A stretch of DNA of 7,819 bases from Bacteroidota bacterium. Its GTDB lineage: Bacteria; Bacteroidota; Bacteroidia; Chitinophagales; Saprospiraceae. The notes under the pieces are model-generated. The model saw nothing but the letters and a program-made list of their open reading frames with translations, was not told where the DNA came from and ran no database searches. This document shows positions 6,893 through 7,819 of this stretch, in pieces. Both the position numbers and the translations under genes were made by a program. The stretch spans positions 1-7,819 of the forward strand of contig JAJRQS010000400.1 of NCBI GenBank assembly GCA_024280135.1. The letters run 5' to 3'. Numbering within the stretch: position 1 is the stretch's first letter; each line of letters starts with the position of its first letter.

Positions 6893-7051
6893 TATTTGGA
6901 TAAGAAAAGACTGAAAGATTATCTTCAATTAAATCAGCCTTTAAAAATTTCTGAAATAGCAAAAGAGTTTGAGCGTATAAACAAATCGCGTCTCTACTCG
7001 TGTTTTAAATTATTTTTTTGCAAAATTATTGTTATAGAGGTAATTATTTGA
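6893..7051 (+). pseudogene. Possible coding remnant upstream of comF
   Basis: The frame open from 6893 to the TGA at 7049-7051 has no ATG; a TTG at 6896 is the only plausible start and would give 51 residues. Its first part, DKKRLKDYLQLNQPL then KISEIAKEFERIN, is hydrophilic and helical and looks like real protein, vaguely like a small helix-turn-helix. After the repeat (6982-7000) it turns into low-complexity K/F/I-rich sequence typical of translated AT-rich noncoding DNA. It may be a fragment of a lost gene cut by the repeat. I do not recognise the family, and chance is not excluded. Confidence 0.22.
6982..7000. repeat. Palindromic repeat, partial copy B
   Basis: CAAATCGCGTCTCTACTCG matches the right half of copy A (6858-6876) at 17 of 19 positions, in direct orientation, with starts 124 bp apart. 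The left arm of the palindrome is not convincingly present, so this looks like a half copy. Confidence 0.45.
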
Positions 7052-7064
7052 AAATTACTTAAAA

Positions 7065-7784
7065 ATGTTCGTTCTTGTGCGGATGAACGCTCTGAGGAAG
7101 CTATTTGCAGGAATGGGCTCACTGTTTTATCCGAGGCTTTGTTTGTCTTGTGGGCTTAATTTGCCGCCAGGAGAACTAAGGGTCTGTGTCCATTGTATCA
7201 GTCAATTGCATTTTACGGATCATCATTTATTTATCGATAATACTTTTTCTACACGTCTCTTTGGGCGTATTCCTTTTTATGCAGCAGGCGCTTTATTGGT
7301 TTTCCGAAAGGGAGGATTAGCCCAACCACTCTTACATGAACTAAAATACAAAGGCAATGACCAAATAGGCATAGAACTCGGTCGTTGGCATGGCAAACGA
7401 CTTAAAGAGTCGGATCACTTTCAAGATATTGATTGGATTCTACCTGTACCGCTCCATATCAAAAAGAAACGCATCCGAGGCTATAATCAAAGTGCCAAAT
7501 ACGCAGAAGGTCTTTCAGAAACAATGGAAATTCCGTACAGTGATTCTATACTTATTCGGAATATTTTTACAGAAACACAAACAAAGAAAGGGAAAGACGA
7601 ACGATTCAAAAATGTCTCCAGTGTTTTTGGTGTTGCCAAGCCTAGATTGGTTCGTAAAAAACATGTCCTGATTGTAGATGATGTCATGACAACGGGTGCC
7701 ACGCTCGAATCCTGTGCAAACGCTTTACTAGCTGTTGCAGATGTAAGAATTAGCTTCGCTGTCATTGCGATTGCTAGGAATTGA
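7065..7784 (+). CDS. comF: ComF-family protein (phosphoribosyltransferase-like, DNA uptake)
   Basis: The 239-residue product has the full ComF/GntX layout. An N-terminal four-cysteine zinc finger is formed by CLSC (C26, C29) and CVHC (C41, C44). LLHELKYKGN (89-98) is the conserved family motif. LPVPLHIKKKRIRGYNQSA (126-144) corresponds to the PVP-x-RxRGFNQ block. The PRPP-binding loop is VLIVDDVMTTGAT (201-213, D205/D206). ComF in competent bacteria is a cytosolic protein needed for natural transformation, working with the ssDNA-handling machinery. Many non-competent bacteria also carry it, so DNA uptake here is inference from family. The length is typical and no frame defect is seen. The longest start (7065) is given; the ATG at 7083 (MNALRKLF) is equally possible, as neither has a strong ribosome binding site. 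The gene is transcribed away from tgt and stands alone on its strand in the window. Confidence 0.93.
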   Translation: MFVLVRMNALRKLFAGMGSLFYPRLCLSCGLNLPPGELRVCVHCISQLHFTDHHLFIDNTFSTRLFGRIPFYAAGALLVFRKGGLAQPLLHELKYKGNDQIGIELGRWHGKRLKESDHFQDIDWILPVPLHIKKKRIRGYNQSAKYAEGLSETMEIPYSDSILIRNIFTETQTKKGKDERFKNVSSVFGVAKPRLVRKKHVLIVDDVMTTGATLESCANALLAVADVRISFAVIAIARN

Positions 7785-7819
7785 GGGGTAAAGGCATTCG
7801 TGGCACGATAATGCAGACA
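7785..7819. other. Short 3' flank of comF with hairpin and possible repeat relic
   Basis: GGGTAAAGGC (7786-7795), just after the comF stop, is identical to the start of repeat copy A (6844-6853). GCATT (7794-7798) and AATGC (7810-7814) can pair around CGT/ACG to form a small bulged hairpin. No T run follows within the window, so I do not call it a terminator. The window ends before the element can be judged. Confidence 0.25.

Larger units (their letters stand above)
6659..7064. other. Divergent intergenic region between tgt and comF
   Basis: This 406-bp gap holds the tgt promoter region at its left end, a degenerate palindromic repeat (6844-6875), a possible coding remnant (6893-7051), a partial second repeat copy (6982-7000) and the comF upstream sequence. 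Bases about 6720-6840 show nothing I can name. For comF the best promoter guess is TTTG at 7017-7020 with ATTATTTG at 7043-7050, which only partly matches the -7 consensus. Confidence 0.6.

Noticed and set aside
6746..6928. Minus-strand open frame of 60 codons in the tgt-comF gap
   Set aside because: It is low-complexity and hydrophobic, resembles no family I know, and runs antisense through the palindromic repeat. It is best explained as chance.
7487..7765. Minus-strand open frame of 92 codons opposite comF
   Set aside because: It is fully antisense to the conserved ComF C-terminal half and has no recognisable domain.

Overview
The window reads as a chromosomal segment of an AT-rich Bacteroidota (Bacteroidetes) bacterium, plausibly of the Cytophagales/Sphingobacteriales side. 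Three things point there: a secreted protein with a C-terminal type IX secretion (T9SS) sorting domain, candidate promoters with the Bacteroidota -7 motif TAnnTTTG, and the tgt-LptF/G permease gene pair that I associate with this phylum. Six complete protein-coding genes are supported. I see no rRNA, tRNA, CRISPR array, transposase or prophage gene.

Layout from left to right. A strong bidirectional hairpin terminator (about 1-35) precedes pckA, ATP-dependent phosphoenolpyruvate carboxykinase (55-1662, minus). Its upstream region (1663-1797) holds a good -7 box and an 18-bp dyad. Next comes an ECF-type RNA polymerase sigma factor (1798-2316, minus) with no anti-sigma gene beside it. Its upstream gap (2317-2550) contains an inverted repeat and a clear terminator (about 2496-2525) for the next gene. 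That gene encodes a secreted or surface protein with seven FG-GAP-like repeats and a T9SS sorting tail (2551-4320, minus). Upstream of it lie an LptF/LptG-family permease (4432-5523, minus) and tgt, tRNA-guanine transglycosylase (5525-6658, minus), separated by one base. A 406-bp divergent gap (6659-7064) holds the tgt promoter, degenerate palindromic repeats and a possible coding remnant. A ComF-family phosphoribosyltransferase-like gene (7065-7784, plus) completes the window.

The genes do not form one dedicated pathway. tgt and the permease are almost certainly co-transcribed: tRNA queuosine modification and lipopolysaccharide export, a linkage of housekeeping genes. The FG-GAP gene may be read from the same transcript, because I see no terminator in the 111 bp before it. 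pckA and the sigma gene appear to be separate units.

I found no evidence for a new multi-gene system. The most notable points are a Tgt that lacks all three cysteines of the usual zinc site, a Crp/Fnr-spaced dyad upstream of pckA, a tgt promoter close enough to the ATG to give a leaderless or near-leaderless mRNA, and short degenerate palindromic repeats flanking comF.
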